NCBI RefSeq assembly: GCF_000802425.1
Contig: NZ_JRUD01000008.1
Coordinates: 113,756 to 177,755, forward strand
Reading direction: 5' to 3'
DNA length: 64,000 bases
Source of the DNA: Pseudomonas flexibilis
Lineage (GTDB): Bacteria > Pseudomonadota > Gammaproteobacteria > Pseudomonadales > Pseudomonadaceae
This document shows, one piece after another, positions 1-9,215 of this stretch; the stretch's first letter is position 1; the number at the start of each line of letters is the position of its first letter. A model generated the notes under the pieces. The model had not been told where the DNA came from and ran no database searches. It saw only the letters and a list, made by a program, of their open reading frames with translations. Both the position numbers and the translations under genes were made by a program.

Positions 1-816
1 TGCGCCGAACCATTGGAAGGCGCGGCCCGCCTGCTGGCCAGTGTGGATCCCCAGGGCAAGCTGCCCGGCAAGGCCCATGATGACTACCTGACCGCGCTGT
101 TCCATTTCAATCGCTGGGGCTATGTCGTGCCGGGCGAGCCGGCGCTGATCGTGCTCGATACCCGTACCCAGCGCTGGCGCAGCGAGCGTCACCCAAGCCG
201 ACCATCGGGCCTGATGGACTGGGAAGCCCTGAGCGACTTCCAGCAACAGTTGCTGGATCACCGTAGCGCGGTGATCGTCTCGGCCACCCCGGTGTTCGGC
301 GTGAAGCTCATTGAGGTGATCCAGCGCATCTTCACCTGGTTCGGCCACCCACTGCTGGTGGATGCCGAGAACTGGATGGCCCACCCCGGCGCCTCGCATA
401 CCCTGCTCAACATCTTTTGCCACTCCCGCACCCCGGGCAACTACGTGATCCTTTCCGGCGATGTGCACTACTCGTTCATGTACGACGTGGCGGTGCGCCG
501 TGCACGCGGACCACGGATCTGGCAGATCACCAGTAGCGGCATCAAGAACGAATTCCCGCGCCGCCTGCTCGACTGGTTCGACCGCCTGAACCGCTGGCTC
601 TACGCGCCTCGCTCACCGCTCAACCTGCTCACCAAGCGGCGCCACCTGGCGATCACCCCGCGCATTCCGAGCCGCAGCCAGCGCGGCGAGCGCCTGTGGA
701 ACGGTGCGGGCATCGGGCAGGTACTGCTTGATGATCGGGGCCGCCCCCGGGAAGTGCTGCAGCTCAACGCGGACGGCAGCGAGCCGACGCGCTTCGTCGC
801 CACGAAGCGGGACTGA
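1..816 (+). CDS. PhoD-like metallophosphatase, C-terminal part (5' end outside window)
   Basis: The reading frame is open from the first base, so the gene begins upstream and only about 271 C-terminal residues are visible. The motif SGDVHYSFMYD is the conserved metal-ligand region of PhoD/alkaline phosphatase D-like enzymes, which hydrolyse phosphate esters with a bimetal centre. The upstream segment ALIVLDTRTQRW and the VSATPVFGVK stretch fit the same fold. The substrate cannot be inferred, and any signal peptide would lie outside the window. The next gene follows on the same strand after about 50 bases. The family call is fairly safe; the exact function is unknown. Confidence 0.7.
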   Translation, partial: CAEPLEGAARLLASVDPQGKLPGKAHDDYLTALFHFNRWGYVVPGEPALIVLDTRTQRWRSERHPSRPSGLMDWEALSDFQQQLLDHRSAVIVSATPVFGVKLIEVIQRIFTWFGHPLLVDAENWMAHPGASHTLLNIFCHSRTPGNYVILSGDVHYSFMYDVAVRRARGPRIWQITSSGIKNEFPRRLLDWFDRLNRWLYAPRSPLNLLTKRRHLAITPRIPSRSQRGERLWNGAGIGQVLLDDRGRPREVLQLNADGSEPTRFVATKRD

Positions 817-869
817 ACACGGCTTTGGGTTTATCCTTGCCGCCCTTTTTTCACATGCCGATAACCGCC

Positions 870-1400
870 ATGAAAGATTCGCTTGCCGAGCTGATCCGCC
901 TGATCGCTTCCGGCTGCCTCGCCGAAGAGGACGTGCTGCGCATTGCCGACGAGGCCGCGCAGGCCTATGCCGACCCCGAGGGGTTCCTGGCCGCCAACCC
1001 GGACATCAATTACGACGAGAGCTTCCCCATCCCGCTGGGCGAGTGGGTGGTGGCTGGCAGCCTGCCGGACACCGTGCTGTTCCAGGCCGACACTTATCAG
1101 GAACTGTTCCAGCAGATCCGCGATTCCTTTGGCCCAGAGGTGACGTTCGTGCTGCAGGCCAAGCAGTTGGCCAAGGCCGACGCCCTGACAGCACTCAAGC
1201 GCATCCAGGTGCAGCTCGGCGCGCTGTATCCGGAAAAGGGCGGCTACGTCCTGGTCGACTTCAGCGAGCCGCTGGATGACGAGCTGCAGGCCGTGCTGGT
1301 GTATGCCAGCGACCTGCGGCGCGTCCTGGACCTGGCTGTGGAGGTGGGCATCTACGCCGCGCCGGCCTACGAGAGCCTCAAGGCCGAACAGGAAGGCTGA
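870..1400 (+). CDS. Conserved hypothetical protein, 176 aa
   Basis: This is an acidic soluble protein with no signal peptide or membrane segment. It starts MKDSLAELIRLIASGCL and ends in a helical segment rich in Ala and Leu. I do not recognise a domain. Codon use and GC content match the neighbours, which supports a real gene. Two in-frame ATGs lie just upstream of or at this start (855 and 870); neither has a clear Shine-Dalgarno sequence. I chose 870 because the preceding residues are low in coding character. It follows the PhoD-like gene and is closed by a palindromic repeat, so the two genes may be co-transcribed. Confidence 0.65.
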   Translation: MKDSLAELIRLIASGCLAEEDVLRIADEAAQAYADPEGFLAANPDINYDESFPIPLGEWVVAGSLPDTVLFQADTYQELFQQIRDSFGPEVTFVLQAKQLAKADALTALKRIQVQLGALYPEKGGYVLVDFSEPLDDELQAVLVYASDLRRVLDLAVEVGIYAAPAYESLKAEQEG

Positions 1401-1408
1401 TCAGCCCT

Positions 1409-1465
1409 GTGGGAGCGAATTCATACCCGAGGCGGCGAAAGGTACGCGAATGAATTCGCTCCCAC
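1409..1465. repeat. REP-like palindromic element (GGGAGCGAATTC family)
   Basis: A 16-base arm beginning GTGGGAGCGAATTCAT at 1409-1424 is perfectly inverted at 1450-1465, with a 25-base centre. Related GGAGCG...CGCTCC elements occur between other genes of this window. It lies between the 3' ends of two convergent genes, the typical location of Pseudomonas REP sequences. Confidence 0.75.
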
Positions 1466-1469
1466 GCCA

Positions 1470-1883
1470 TCAGGCTCTCTCGACCGGCAGCACCGGCACC
1501 GGTCGATTGTCGTCACCCACCGCCACGAAGCTGAACACGCCTGTGATGGCGTGTTCGCGCCCATCTGCGTACATGCTTTCCACGTAGATATCCACCTGCA
1601 CCTTCAGGCTGGTGTTGCCCACCTTGATGATGCGCCCTACCAGCTCGACGATCGAACCGGCCGGAATCGGATGCTTGAAGTCGATGCGATCGGAGGAAAC
1701 CGTCACCAGCGGCTTGCGGCAGAAGCGCGTGGCGGTGATGAACGACACCTCATCCAGCCAGGCCAGCGCCGTGCCGCCGAACAGGGTGCCGTGGTGGTTG
1801 GTGGTCGGCGGGAACACCGCCTTGCTGATGCAGGTGGTCGACAGCTCGATACGGCGCTGGATTTCTTCTTCGCGGGTGCTCAT
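1470..1883 (-). CDS. Acyl-CoA thioesterase, hotdog fold (YciA-like)
   Basis: This 137-residue protein has the hotdog thioesterase signature. The segment NHHGTLFGGTALAWLDE (about residues 26-42) holds the conserved glycines and the catalytic acidic residue of the acyl-CoA hydrolase family. It would hydrolyse acyl-CoA thioesters in the cytoplasm, but chain-length preference cannot be read from sequence. I used the ATG giving MSTREEEIQ, because the longer alternative of 152 residues adds an unlikely tail that runs into the neighbouring terminator. The gene stands alone between a REP-like element and the rplS terminator. Confidence 0.85.
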   Translation of the reverse strand: MSTREEEIQRRIELSTTCISKAVFPPTTNHHGTLFGGTALAWLDEVSFITATRFCRKPLVTVSSDRIDFKHPIPAGSIVELVGRIIKVGNTSLKVQVDIYVESMYADGREHAITGVFSFVAVGDDNRPVPVLPVERA

Positions 1884-1931
1884 GACTGCTTGCTCTATCT
1901 TGCACATAAGGGTGGGCATGACGCCCAAATG

Positions 1932-1959
1932 AAAAAAGCAGCCCGTAGGCTGCTTTTTT
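1932..1959 (-). terminator. Rho-independent terminator of the rpsP-rimM-trmD-rplS operon
   Basis: A perfect 12-base inverted repeat (AAAAAAGCAGCC / GGCTGCTTTTTT) with a four-base loop lies 18 bases after the rplS stop codon. The T-run follows the stem on the minus strand. Confidence 0.9.
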
Positions 1960-1976
1960 GTGAAAAGGCGAGTCGG

Positions 1977-2327
1977 TTAGACCAGCTTTTCCTTGATGCG
2001 CGCTGCCTTGCCGGACAGGTCGCGCAGGTAGTACAGCTTGGCCTTGCGCACGTCACCGCGACGCTTGACAGTGATGCTGTCAACGATCGGGGAGTAGGTC
2101 TGGAAGGTACGCTCGACACCCACGCCGTTGGAGATCTTGCGCACGGTGAAGGCGCTGTTCAGGCCGCGGTTACGCTTGCCGATCACCACGCCTTCGTAGG
2201 CCTGCAGGCGGGAACGGTCGCCTTCCTTCACCTTCACTTGCACGATCACGGTGTCGCCAGGGGCGAACGCCGGGATCTCTTTGTTCATCTGTTCAGCTTC
2301 GATCTGCTGAATGATCTTGTTGGTCAT
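1977..2327 (-). CDS. rplS: 50S ribosomal protein L19
   Basis: The protein has 116 residues, close to the usual length of about 115. It begins [14 protein letters not shown] and carries the L19 signature with PGDTV near residue 24 and an internal RNRGLNS motif. L19 sits at the 30S-50S interface. It is the last gene of the conserved rpsP-rimM-trmD-rplS order, and a strong terminator follows directly. The spacing to trmD is 43 bases and contains a small hairpin. Confidence 0.98.
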   Translation of the reverse strand: MTNKIIQQIEAEQMNKEIPAFAPGDTVIVQVKVKEGDRSRLQAYEGVVIGKRNRGLNSAFTVRKISNGVGVERTFQTYSPIVDSITVKRRGDVRKAKLYYLRDLSGKAARIKEKLV

Positions 2328-2342
2328 GCTGTGCTCCTAAGA

Positions 2343-2359
2343 CAAACCGTCTCGGTTTG
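2343..2359 (-). other. Small hairpin between trmD and rplS
   Basis: The sequence CAAACCG-TCT-CGGTTTG forms a perfect 7-base stem in the 43-base gap just upstream of the rplS start. It may affect mRNA processing or rplS translation, since differential expression inside this operon is known in E. coli. No U-run follows, so it is not a terminator. The function is inferred only. Confidence 0.4.
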
Positions 2360-2370
2360 CCATCGATACG

Positions 2371-3114
2371 TTATCTATCGTTCCGCTGGCGTATGTACTC
2401 GTCCAGCAGCTTTTTCTCTTCTCCAGAAAGCGAGCGGCAATCCAGAAGATCGGCACGGCGTTCCCAGGTTCGCCCGAGGGCTTGCTGCAAGCGCCAGCGC
2501 CGGATGTGTTCGTGGTTGCCGCTGAGCAGCACCTCCGGAACACGTTGGTCCGCATATACCTCCGGTCGCGTGTAATGCGGGCAGTCGAGCAGGCCGTCGG
2601 TGAACGAGTCCTCCTCGGCGGAATCTGCGTGGCCCAGGGCCCCCGGCAGCAACCGCGTCACTGCATCGATCAGCACCATCGCCGGCAGCTCGCCACCGGA
2701 CAGTACATAGTCGCCAATCGACCATTCCTCATCGACATGCGCCTCAATGAAGCGTTCGTCGATGCCTTCGTAGCGCCCGGCGATGAGAATCAGAGACTCT
2801 TCGTTCGCCAGCTCGCGCACGGCTGCCTGCTTGAGCGGGCGACCCTGCGGCGAGAGGTAGATCACCTTCGCCCGATCCCCGGCGGCTTCACGCGCTGCGG
2901 ACAGCGCCCGTTCCAGGGGTTGAATCTTCATCACCATGCCAGGACCGCCGCCGAAGGGTCGGTCATCCACGGTCTGGTGACGATCCTCGGTGTAGGTCCG
3001 CGGATTCCAGCAATTGAGGTTCAACAACCCCTGCCGGACCGCACGACTGGTAATGCCGTACTCACTGATGGCGGCAAACATTTCCGGGAACAGCGTGATG
3101 ACATCGACCCGCAT
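2371..3114 (-). CDS. trmD: tRNA (guanine-N1)-methyltransferase TrmD
   Basis: TrmD methylates G37 of tRNAs using S-adenosylmethionine and so prevents frameshifting. The 247-residue protein shows the trefoil-knot SAM pocket in YLSPQG (about 86-91), GRYEGIDER (113-121) and [11 protein letters not shown] (132-142), plus the catalytic aspartate in EEDS at about 169. I use the ATG giving [14 protein letters not shown] longer frame adds 22 residues that overlap rimM and carry no TrmD sequence. The start lies two bases after the rimM stop, consistent with translational coupling. Confidence 0.97.
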   Translation of the reverse strand: MRVDVITLFPEMFAAISEYGITSRAVRQGLLNLNCWNPRTYTEDRHQTVDDRPFGGGPGMVMKIQPLERALSAAREAAGDRAKVIYLSPQGRPLKQAAVRELANEESLILIAGRYEGIDERFIEAHVDEEWSIGDYVLSGGELPAMVLIDAVTRLLPGALGHADSAEEDSFTDGLLDCPHYTRPEVYADQRVPEVLLSGNHEHIRRWRLQQALGRTWERRADLLDCRSLSGEEKKLLDEYIRQRNDR

Positions 3115-3116
3115 GG

Positions 3117-3653
3117 TCAGAAGTCCGCGTCCCAGTCCACCTGCATTTCGCCGGCGGCCATGTCGATCTCGAGTACGCACTGCTCCGTGTAGGGCAACAG
3201 GCGTTCGCGATCATCCAGGCTGCCCGCACAGGGCTTGACCACCATCACATCATTCGAACCGGTTTCCAGCAGGTGGTCGATCTTGCCGAGCAGTTGCCCG
3301 TCCTGATTGATCACCTTCAGACCTTCGAGCTGGTACCAGTAGTACTCGCCGTCGGTCAGCTGTGGCAGCTGGCTGCGCGGGATGCAGATCTCGAATTCGG
3401 CGAGCAAGCGTGCCTCTTCGCGATCATCCAGCCCTTTCAGCTTGGCCACCAGGACCTTGCCATGCAGGCGGCCCGTCACCAGCTCTGCCTGCCGCACCTC
3501 ACCCCCTCGCCGAAGCGTCCAGTGGCGGTAGTCCAGCAGGTTGTCGATCGGATCGGTAAAGGAATAGACCTTCACCTCACCTCGCACACCATGCACCGAA
3601 ACGATCTTGCCGATGACGATCAGGTCTTCGGCCGGGGCCGGCGTCGTATTCAT
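3117..3653 (-). CDS. rimM: Ribosome maturation factor RimM
   Basis: RimM binds S19 in the 30S head and helps 16S rRNA maturation. The 178-residue protein has the N-terminal RimM beta-barrel ([17 protein letters not shown], about residues 12-28) and the C-terminal PRC-barrel region around [11 protein letters not shown]. Length and position between rpsP and trmD are typical. It starts 11 bases after the rpsP stop. Confidence 0.97.
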   Translation of the reverse strand: MNTTPAPAEDLIVIGKIVSVHGVRGEVKVYSFTDPIDNLLDYRHWTLRRGGEVRQAELVTGRLHGKVLVAKLKGLDDREEARLLAEFEICIPRSQLPQLTDGEYYWYQLEGLKVINQDGQLLGKIDHLLETGSNDVMVVKPCAGSLDDRERLLPYTEQCVLEIDMAAGEMQVDWDADF

Positions 3654-3664
3654 AGCGGTTGCGC

Positions 3665-3916
3665 TTAGGCGGCAGCCTGAGCAGCTTCCTTCAGCAGCTG
3701 AGCAACGCGCTCGGACGGCTGGGCACCCTGGGACAGCCAGTAGTTGGCGCGTTCCTGGTTGACGGACAGCTTGACTTCAGCGCCGGCGGCAACCGGGTTG
3801 AAGAAGCCGATGCGCTCAACGAAGCGGCCATCGCGAGGATTGCGGCTGTTGGTCACGATCAGGTGGTAGAAGGGGCGCTTCTTGGCGCCGCCACGGGCGA
3901 GACGGATGGTTACCAT
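3665..3916 (-). CDS. rpsP: 30S ribosomal protein S16
   Basis: The 83-residue protein begins [19 protein letters not shown], the diagnostic S16 N-terminus, and includes [17 protein letters not shown] longer open frame upstream (to about 4171) is non-coding leader. It is the first gene of the rpsP-rimM-trmD-rplS operon, and a good sigma-70 type promoter lies about 75 bases upstream of its start. Confidence 0.97.
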   Translation of the reverse strand: MVTIRLARGGAKKRPFYHLIVTNSRNPRDGRFVERIGFFNPVAAGAEVKLSVNQERANYWLSQGAQPSERVAQLLKEAAQAAA

Positions 3917-3987
3917 GTGAACTTCGTTCCTGTAGTCGGTGCTGCAAAACCAGATGCAACGCGGGCGCACGGCCCGAAAGGCCGCGT

Positions 3988-4015
3988 ATTTTAAGGAATA
4001 TCCCGGCGATTGCAA
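3988..4015 (-). promoter_or_regulatory. Probable sigma-70 promoter of the rpsP operon
   Basis: On the minus strand TTGCAA (4010-4015) and TAAAAT (3988-3993) are separated by 16 bases. A very GC-rich stretch follows (ACGCGGCC...), like the discriminators of growth-rate-controlled ribosomal promoters. It lies upstream of rpsP with an expected leader of about 65 bases. This was judged by eye. Confidence 0.5.
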
Positions 4016-4124
4016 ATGGCTTTTGCGGGAATGGCCGCAGCCCCGGCGAAGCGCGATACGCCTCGCCAGGGCCTGTGGCCGTTGCGGGCGCTGGCGCCCG
4101 GTCGATGATCCGCCAAGCGAATCA

Positions 4125-5501
4125 TCAGAACTTCGGCATTCCGCCGCCGGGGAACATGCCGCCCATGCCACGCATCAGCTTGGACATGCCCCCCTTGGCG
4201 GTGAACTTCTTCATCATTTTCTGCATCTGCTTGTGCTGCTTGATCAGGCGACCGATGTCCTGCACCTGGGTGCCGGAACCCATCGCAATGCGACGCTTGC
4301 GCGAGCCGCTGATGATGTCCGGATCCCGGCGCTCGGCCGGGGTCATGGAGTTGATGATCGCCTCCATCTGTTTGAACTGCTTCTCTGCCGCGCCCTGGGC
4401 GTTACCCATCTGCGCCAGGTTGATGCCGCCCATGGACGGCAGCTTGTCCATCAGGCCGCCCAAGCCGCCCATGTTCTTCATCTGCTGCAGCTGGTCGCGG
4501 AAATCTTCCAGGTCGAAGCCCTTGCCCTTCTTGAGCTTCTTGGTGAGCTTCTCGGCCTTCTCGCGATCCATGGTCTGCTCGGCCTGCTCGATCAGGCTGA
4601 GCACGTCACCCATGCCGAGGATGCGCGAGGCGACGCGGTCCGGGTGGAACGGCTCGAGCGCATCGCTCTTCTCGCCCATGCCGAGGAACTTGATCGGCTT
4701 GCCGGTAATGTGGCGCACGGACAGCGCGGCACCGCCACGGGCATCGCCGTCCACCTTGGTGAGCACCACGCCGGTGAGCGGCAGCGCGTCACCGAAGGCC
4801 TTGGCGGTATTGGCCGCGTCCTGACCGGTCATGGCGTCGACCACGAACAGGGTTTCCACCGGCTTGATGGCGGCATGCAGCGCCTGGATCTCGGCCATCA
4901 TGTCGGCATCGACGTGCAGGCGGCCGGCGGTGTCCACCAGCACCACATCGATGAACTTCAGCTTCGCCTCGCGGATCGCCGCCTCGGCGATGGCCACCGG
5001 CTTCTGACTGATATCGGAGGGGAAGAAGGTCACGCCAATATCATTGGCCAGGGTTTCCAGCTGCTTGATGGCCGCGGGGCGGTAGACGTCCGCCGACACC
5101 ACCATCACCGATTTCTTCTTGCGCTCCTTGAGGAAGCGCGCCAGCTTGCCGACCGTGGTGGTCTTGCCCGCACCCTGCAGACCGGCCATCAACACCACCG
5201 CCGGCGGCGCGGCGTTGAGCGCCAGGTCCTCGTTGGCGGCCCCCATCAGCGTTTCCAGTTCGGCACGCACGATCTTCACGAAGGCCTGGCCAGGCGTCAG
5301 GCTCTTGGACACCTCGGTGCCCACCGCGCGCTCCTTGACCCGATTGACGAAATCCTTGACCACCGGCAGGGCAACATCGGCCTCCAGCAGGGCCATGCGC
5401 ACCTCGCGCAGGGTGTCCTTGATGTTGTCCTCGGTCAGCTTGGCCTTGCCAGTGACGGTACGCAGGGTATGCGAGAGGCGGTCGGTAAGGTTTTCGAACA
5501 T
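4125..5501 (-). CDS. ffh: Signal recognition particle protein Ffh
   Basis: Ffh is the SRP54 GTPase that, with 4.5S RNA, targets nascent inner-membrane proteins to FtsY and the translocon. The 458-residue protein has an N-domain, the P-loop [10 protein letters not shown] (about 107-116), the DTAGR G3 motif, [11 protein letters not shown], and a methionine-rich C-terminal M domain ending in [13 protein letters not shown] use the ATG giving [13 protein letters not shown]; the longer frame is non-coding leader. It is transcribed away from the CcsA-like gene and in the same direction as the rpsP operon, separated from that operon by 208 bases. Confidence 0.98.
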   Translation of the reverse strand: MFENLTDRLSHTLRTVTGKAKLTEDNIKDTLREVRMALLEADVALPVVKDFVNRVKERAVGTEVSKSLTPGQAFVKIVRAELETLMGAANEDLALNAAPPAVVLMAGLQGAGKTTTVGKLARFLKERKKKSVMVVSADVYRPAAIKQLETLANDIGVTFFPSDISQKPVAIAEAAIREAKLKFIDVVLVDTAGRLHVDADMMAEIQALHAAIKPVETLFVVDAMTGQDAANTAKAFGDALPLTGVVLTKVDGDARGGAALSVRHITGKPIKFLGMGEKSDALEPFHPDRVASRILGMGDVLSLIEQAEQTMDREKAEKLTKKLKKGKGFDLEDFRDQLQQMKNMGGLGGLMDKLPSMGGINLAQMGNAQGAAEKQFKQMEAIINSMTPAERRDPDIISGSRKRRIAMGSGTQVQDIGRLIKQHKQMQKMMKKFTAKGGMSKLMRGMGGMFPGGGMPKF

Positions 5502-5639
5502 GCGCGGTCCTTCAAAGGGCGGTTGCGGCAGGCGGCGGAGTATATCAAGAGTGCTGACGGTCATCACGGCTGGCAGTCTTTCGTCGCCCGATGGTCTATG
5601 CCACACTCAGCGCCTTCGCGAATCACCCTCGAATCGACT

Positions 5640-6443
5640 ATGCATCCTCTGCTGCCCAGCCTCGCCGCCGCCTGTCTTTACGCCGGCGCCACTGCCTACC
5701 AGGGCATGCGCCTCGGCCAGCGGAACAACCCCGCGCGCACCCTGTTGACGCTGCTGGGGGTGCTGGCCCTGATCGCCCATGTCTACACCCTGGTCAACCA
5801 GCTGTTCAGCCCGGCCGGGCTGACCCTGGACTTCTTCCGCGCCGCCAGCCTGATTTCCGCGGCGGTGATCGCCCTGATCCTGCTGGCCAGCCAGCGCATG
5901 CCGGTGCAGAACCTCCTGCTGCTGCTCTTTCCGCTTGGCTTCCTGACGGTCCTGCTGGCCGCCTTCGCCCCCAGCGGAACCGCCGCCACCATCAACGAGA
6001 ATGCCGGCATCCTCAGCCACATCCTGCTGTCGATCCTGGCTTATGGACTGCTGACCATCGCCATGTTCCAGTCCCTGCTGTTGCTGCTGCAGGACCATCA
6101 ACTCAAGCAGAAGCGCCTGTCCAGCCTGGCGGTACGCAGCTTTCCCCCGCTGCAGACCATGGAAAGCCTGCTGATCGGCTTCATCTGGGCCGGCTGGGTA
6201 CTGCTCAGCCTGTCGCTGCTCAGTGGCTGGCTGTTCCTGGGTGACTTGTTCGCCCAGCACCTGGCCCACAAGACCCTGCTCTCGATCATCGCCTGGGTGG
6301 TGTTCGGCATCCTGCTGTGGGGCCGCCATCGCCTGGGCTGGCGCGGCCATACCGCCGTGCGCTGGACCCTGGCCGGATTCCTGCTGCTGATGCTGGCCTA
6401 TTTCGGCAGCAAGCTGGTGCGGGAATTCATCCTGCACGTATAA
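5640..6443 (+). CDS. CcsA/YpjD-like inner membrane protein (cytochrome c assembly family)
   Basis: The 267-residue protein has about eight hydrophobic segments and belongs to the CcmC/CcsA-type cytochrome c assembly family. It has the conserved histidines in a membrane setting (LSHILLSILAYGLLT, about residue 120) and a later FIWAGWVLLSLSLLSG segment. A gene of this kind beside ffh is usual in Pseudomonas. The family is linked to heme handling, but a role in cytochrome maturation is not shown for this subgroup. The chosen start, MHPLLPSLAAACLY, lies in the 138-base divergent gap with ffh. A terminator follows. Confidence 0.8.
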   Translation: MHPLLPSLAAACLYAGATAYQGMRLGQRNNPARTLLTLLGVLALIAHVYTLVNQLFSPAGLTLDFFRAASLISAAVIALILLASQRMPVQNLLLLLFPLGFLTVLLAAFAPSGTAATINENAGILSHILLSILAYGLLTIAMFQSLLLLLQDHQLKQKRLSSLAVRSFPPLQTMESLLIGFIWAGWVLLSLSLLSGWLFLGDLFAQHLAHKTLLSIIAWVVFGILLWGRHRLGWRGHTAVRWTLAGFLLLMLAYFGSKLVREFILHV

Positions 6444-6446
6444 AGG

Positions 6447-7244
6447 CTACAGACGCACCCGAGGGCCGGCTTGAATGCCGGCCTTTTCGTTTTCCGGGCG
6501 CGAACCCTCGGCTTGCTGGCTGTCCAGAGCCGCCAGGTATTGATCGGCCAGACCTTCCGCCCAGTGCCGATATCCCGCCGATGAGGGGTGATAACCGTCA
6601 CGCGCCAGAAAGCGAGGTTCGAAAAGCAGGCGGACGGGAAGATGAAGCGCCTGCTTACGCTCGGCCACCTGGCGCGCCCAGCGGTCCAGCAGCGAAGCGC
6701 GCCAGCCAAACACATGACGCAGCAACCAGGGCAAGGCACGAAAATGCTGGATGGGCGGCACGCCCGCCAGCACCACGCGAGCCCCCTCATCCGCACAACC
6801 GTCGATCAGGCGTGCCAGACCCTCCTGCCAGCGGCGCTTGCCGCACAGGCCCATGGTGTCGTTGACGCCCAGCACCAGCAGAACGATGTCCGCCGGCTCT
6901 TCCTCGCGCACGTCGGGCAGCAGGCGCTCCAGCGCTCCAGCCAGACGAATGCCACTTTCGCCACAGGTCTTCCATCGCACCGTCCGTGCAAACCGCTCCG
7001 ACAGGCAGCGGGCCAGCTGGGCGGCCAGACCGTCTTCCAACTGATCGACCCCGACGCCCACCGCCGTGGATTCCCCCAGCACCAGCAAACGCAGCGGCCT
7101 GCCGGTTCGTTCGATACCGGCAACGCCTTCCTCCGGCCCTCTCGCGACTGGCAATCGCACCGTAGTGCGCAGCGCATGCAGGGCCAGCGGCAGCATCACC
7201 GGCGAGAGCGGTACGGCGACCATCCACCAGAGCAGGCCGCGCAT
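6447..7244 (-). CDS. SGNH/GDSL-family hydrolase
   Basis: The 265-residue protein contains the SGNH catalytic blocks. Block I is LVLGESTAVGVG (about 54-65, with the nucleophilic serine), block III is LVLGVNDTMG (about 124-133) and block V is DGYHPSSAGY (with the Asp-His pair). An N-terminal hydrophobic segment (MRGLLWWMVAVPLSPVML) suggests membrane anchoring or export. Such enzymes are esterases or lipases, and the substrate here is unknown. It begins 5 bases after the purT stop, so it is probably co-transcribed with purT. Confidence 0.85.
   Translation of the reverse strand: MRGLLWWMVAVPLSPVMLPLALHALRTTVRLPVARGPEEGVAGIERTGRPLRLLVLGESTAVGVGVDQLEDGLAAQLARCLSERFARTVRWKTCGESGIRLAGALERLLPDVREEEPADIVLLVLGVNDTMGLCGKRRWQEGLARLIDGCADEGARVVLAGVPPIQHFRALPWLLRHVFGWRASLLDRWARQVAERKQALHLPVRLLFEPRFLARDGYHPSSAGYRHWAEGLADQYLAALDSQQAEGSRPENEKAGIQAGPRVRL
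6464..6493 (+). terminator. Terminator after the CcsA-like gene
   Basis: The stem GGCCGGC / GCCGGCC with a six-base loop is followed by TTTTCGTTTT on the plus strand, about 20 bases after the stop codon. It lies within the 3' end of the convergent hydrolase gene. Confidence 0.8.
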
Positions 7245-7249
7245 CGACC

Positions 7250-8431
7250 CTAAAGCTCCACGCGGATGGCCTGGGCCGCGCGGGTCGCCTTGGCGCGCGC
7301 CAGGTCGATCGATTCGTCACGCGCCAGTGCCACGCCCATGCGCCGCTGCCCGGCAACTTCCGGCTTGCCAAACAGCCGCAGCGCGGTGTCCGGCTCGGCC
7401 AGCGCCGCGCCCAGATTGGCGAAGGCGGTCTGCCGGGAATGGCCTTCGACCAGCAGCACCGCCGAGGCCGAGGGCCCGAACTGGCGGATAACCGGAATCG
7501 GCAGGCCGAGAATGGCCCGGGCGTGCAGGGCAAACTCCGACAAATCCTGGGAAATCAGCGTCACCAGCCCGGTGTCGTGGGGACGCGGCGACACCTCGCT
7601 GAACCACACCTGGTCGCCCTTGACGAACAGCTCGACCCCGAACAGGCCGCGCCCGCCCAGCGCCTCGGTGACCCGCAGGGCGATGCGCTCCGACTCGGCG
7701 CGCGCCACTGGCGACATGACCTGCGGCTGCCAGGACTCAACATAGTCACCCTTCACCTGGCGATGGCCGACCGGCTCGCAGAACGACGTGCCAGCGGCGT
7801 GCCGCACGGTCAGCAGGGTGATCTCGTAGTCGAAATCGATGAAGCCCTCGACGATCACCCGACCCTTGCCGGCACGGCCGCCTTCCTGGGCGTAGTCCCA
7901 GGCGGCCTGCAGGTCGGCGGCGCTCTTCAGCACGCTCTGCCCCTTGCCGGACGAGCTCATGATCGGCTTGACCACGCAAGGGTAGCCCAGGGCTTCGGCG
8001 GCCGTCGCGTAGGCCTCGAACGTATCGGCAAAGTGATACGGCGAGGTGGGCAGGCCCAGCTCCTCGGCCGCCAGGCGGCGAATGCCCTCGCGGTTCATGG
8101 TCAGTTGCGCCGCCCGCGCGGTGGGGATCACCGTGTAGCCCTCGGCCTCAAGCTCGACCAGGGTGGCGGTGGCGATGGCCTCGATCTCGGGAACGATGTA
8201 ATGGGGTCGCTCGCGCTCGATCACCGAACGCAGCGCAGCGCCGTCCAGCATGCTGATCACGTGGCTACGATGCGCCACCTGCATGGCCGGCGCATCCGCA
8301 TAGCGATCCACCGCAATGACCTCGACCCCCAGGCGTTGCAGTTCGATCACGACTTCCTTGCCCAGCTCACCCGAACCGCACAACAGGACCCGGGTCGCCG
8401 TGGGCGAGAGGGGTGTTCCAATACGAGGCAT
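7250..8431 (-). CDS. purT: Formate-dependent phosphoribosylglycinamide formyltransferase PurT
   Basis: PurT makes formyl-GAR from GAR, formate and ATP, the alternative third step of purine synthesis. The 393-residue ATP-grasp protein shows the N-terminal [12 protein letters not shown] nucleotide-binding loop, [15 protein letters not shown] in the ATP-grasp core, and the metal-binding segment [15 protein letters not shown] use the ATG giving [10 protein letters not shown], since the longer frame adds 11 residues without family support. The gene precedes the SGNH hydrolase gene closely, which is unusual for its pathway. Confidence 0.96.
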   Translation of the reverse strand: MPRIGTPLSPTATRVLLCGSGELGKEVVIELQRLGVEVIAVDRYADAPAMQVAHRSHVISMLDGAALRSVIERERPHYIVPEIEAIATATLVELEAEGYTVIPTARAAQLTMNREGIRRLAAEELGLPTSPYHFADTFEAYATAAEALGYPCVVKPIMSSSGKGQSVLKSAADLQAAWDYAQEGGRAGKGRVIVEGFIDFDYEITLLTVRHAAGTSFCEPVGHRQVKGDYVESWQPQVMSPVARAESERIALRVTEALGGRGLFGVELFVKGDQVWFSEVSPRPHDTGLVTLISQDLSEFALHARAILGLPIPVIRQFGPSASAVLLVEGHSRQTAFANLGAALAEPDTALRLFGKPEVAGQRRMGVALARDESIDLARAKATRAAQAIRVEL

Positions 8432-8455
8432 CACGCTGTTTCCTATATATGGAGC

Positions 8456-8473
8456 GGGCGCCATCGGGCGCCC
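8456..8473. terminator. GC-rich hairpin between the DUF1289 gene and purT
   Basis: GGGCGCC-ATCG-GGCGCCC makes a perfect 7-base stem in the 48-base gap. It has no good U-run on either strand, so it may be a weak terminator for the upstream operon or an mRNA processing hairpin. Confidence 0.4.
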
Positions 8474-8479
8474 TTGTTG

Positions 8480-8668
8480 TCAATTCAACTGGCCGCTTTC
8501 GCGTGCGCGCTGCACGCAGCGCGCCAGTACCGCACGACGCTCGGCGTTGTCCATACGCCCCCAGCGGCTGATTTCCTGGGCGGTGCGCTGGCAGCCCAGG
8601 CATACATCGCGCTCGTCCAGCGCGCAGATATCCACGCAGGGCGAGCGTACGGGGCGTTCATCGCTCAT
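8480..8668 (-). CDS. DUF1289 family protein, 62 aa
   Basis: This is a small cysteine-rich protein with the DUF1289 pattern: CVDIC near residue 11, then CLGCQRT near residue 23, followed by an EISRWGRM segment. The four cysteines suggest metal binding, but the function of the family is not known. Its ATG overlaps the TGA of the gamma-carbonic anhydrase gene (ATGA), showing translational coupling in the Nudix/gamma-CA/DUF1289 operon. Confidence 0.9.
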   Translation of the reverse strand: MSDERPVRSPCVDICALDERDVCLGCQRTAQEISRWGRMDNAERRAVLARCVQRARESGQLN

Positions 8669-9192
8669 CAGTCTTCCTCGGCCAGCAGCTCGCGGGCATA
8701 GCGCTCGGCGTTATGCACATAGTGGGCGGCACTGGCTTCCAGCATCTTCTTCTGCTGTTCGCTCAGCTCGCGCACCACCTTGCCGGGCGAGCCCATCACC
8801 AGGCAGCCATCGGGAATTTCCTTGCCTTCGGGGATCAGGGTATTGGCGCCAATCAGGCAGTGCTTGCCGATCTTCGCGCCATTGAGGATCACCGCGTTGA
8901 TGCCGATCAGGCTGTAGTCGCCTACCGTGCAGCCGTGCAGCATGGCCTTGTGGCCGATGGTCACACCGCGTCCGAGGGTCAGCGGGTAGCCCATGTCGGT
9001 GTGCATCACGCTGCCATCCTGCACGTTGCTGTTCTCGCCGATATGGATCAGCTCGTTGTCGCCGCGCAGCACGCAGTTGAACCAGACGCTGGCGCCCGCT
9101 TCCAGCTTCACCTTGCCCACCAGGGTGGCATTCGGCGCAATCCAGCTTTTCGGGTCCGCTTGCACGCGGTGCTCTCCCAGACGGTATTTCAC
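8668..9192 (-). CDS. Gamma-carbonic anhydrase family protein (YrdA/CaiE-like)
   Basis: The 174-residue protein is a left-handed beta-helix with hexapeptide repeats (for example [13 protein letters not shown] and [13 protein letters not shown]). It carries the zinc-ligand histidines in HTDMGYP and [10 protein letters not shown]. Proteins of this group may hydrate CO2 or be catalytically silent. I chose the GTG start giving [11 protein letters not shown], which has AGGAGA seven bases upstream. The longer open frame begins in unrelated sequence. The gene is the middle member of a three-gene operon. Confidence 0.9.
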   Translation of the reverse strand: MKYRLGEHRVQADPKSWIAPNATLVGKVKLEAGASVWFNCVLRGDNELIHIGENSNVQDGSVMHTDMGYPLTLGRGVTIGHKAMLHGCTVGDYSLIGINAVILNGAKIGKHCLIGANTLIPEGKEIPDGCLVMGSPGKVVRELSEQQKKMLEASAAHYVHNAERYARELLAEED

Positions 9193-9215
9193 GGCATTTT
9201 CTCCTAGTTGTTGTT

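Noticed and set aside
704..1279. An alternative plus frame overlapping the phosphatase and the next gene
   Set aside because: It is Arg/Ala-rich and overlaps two better-supported genes in another frame.
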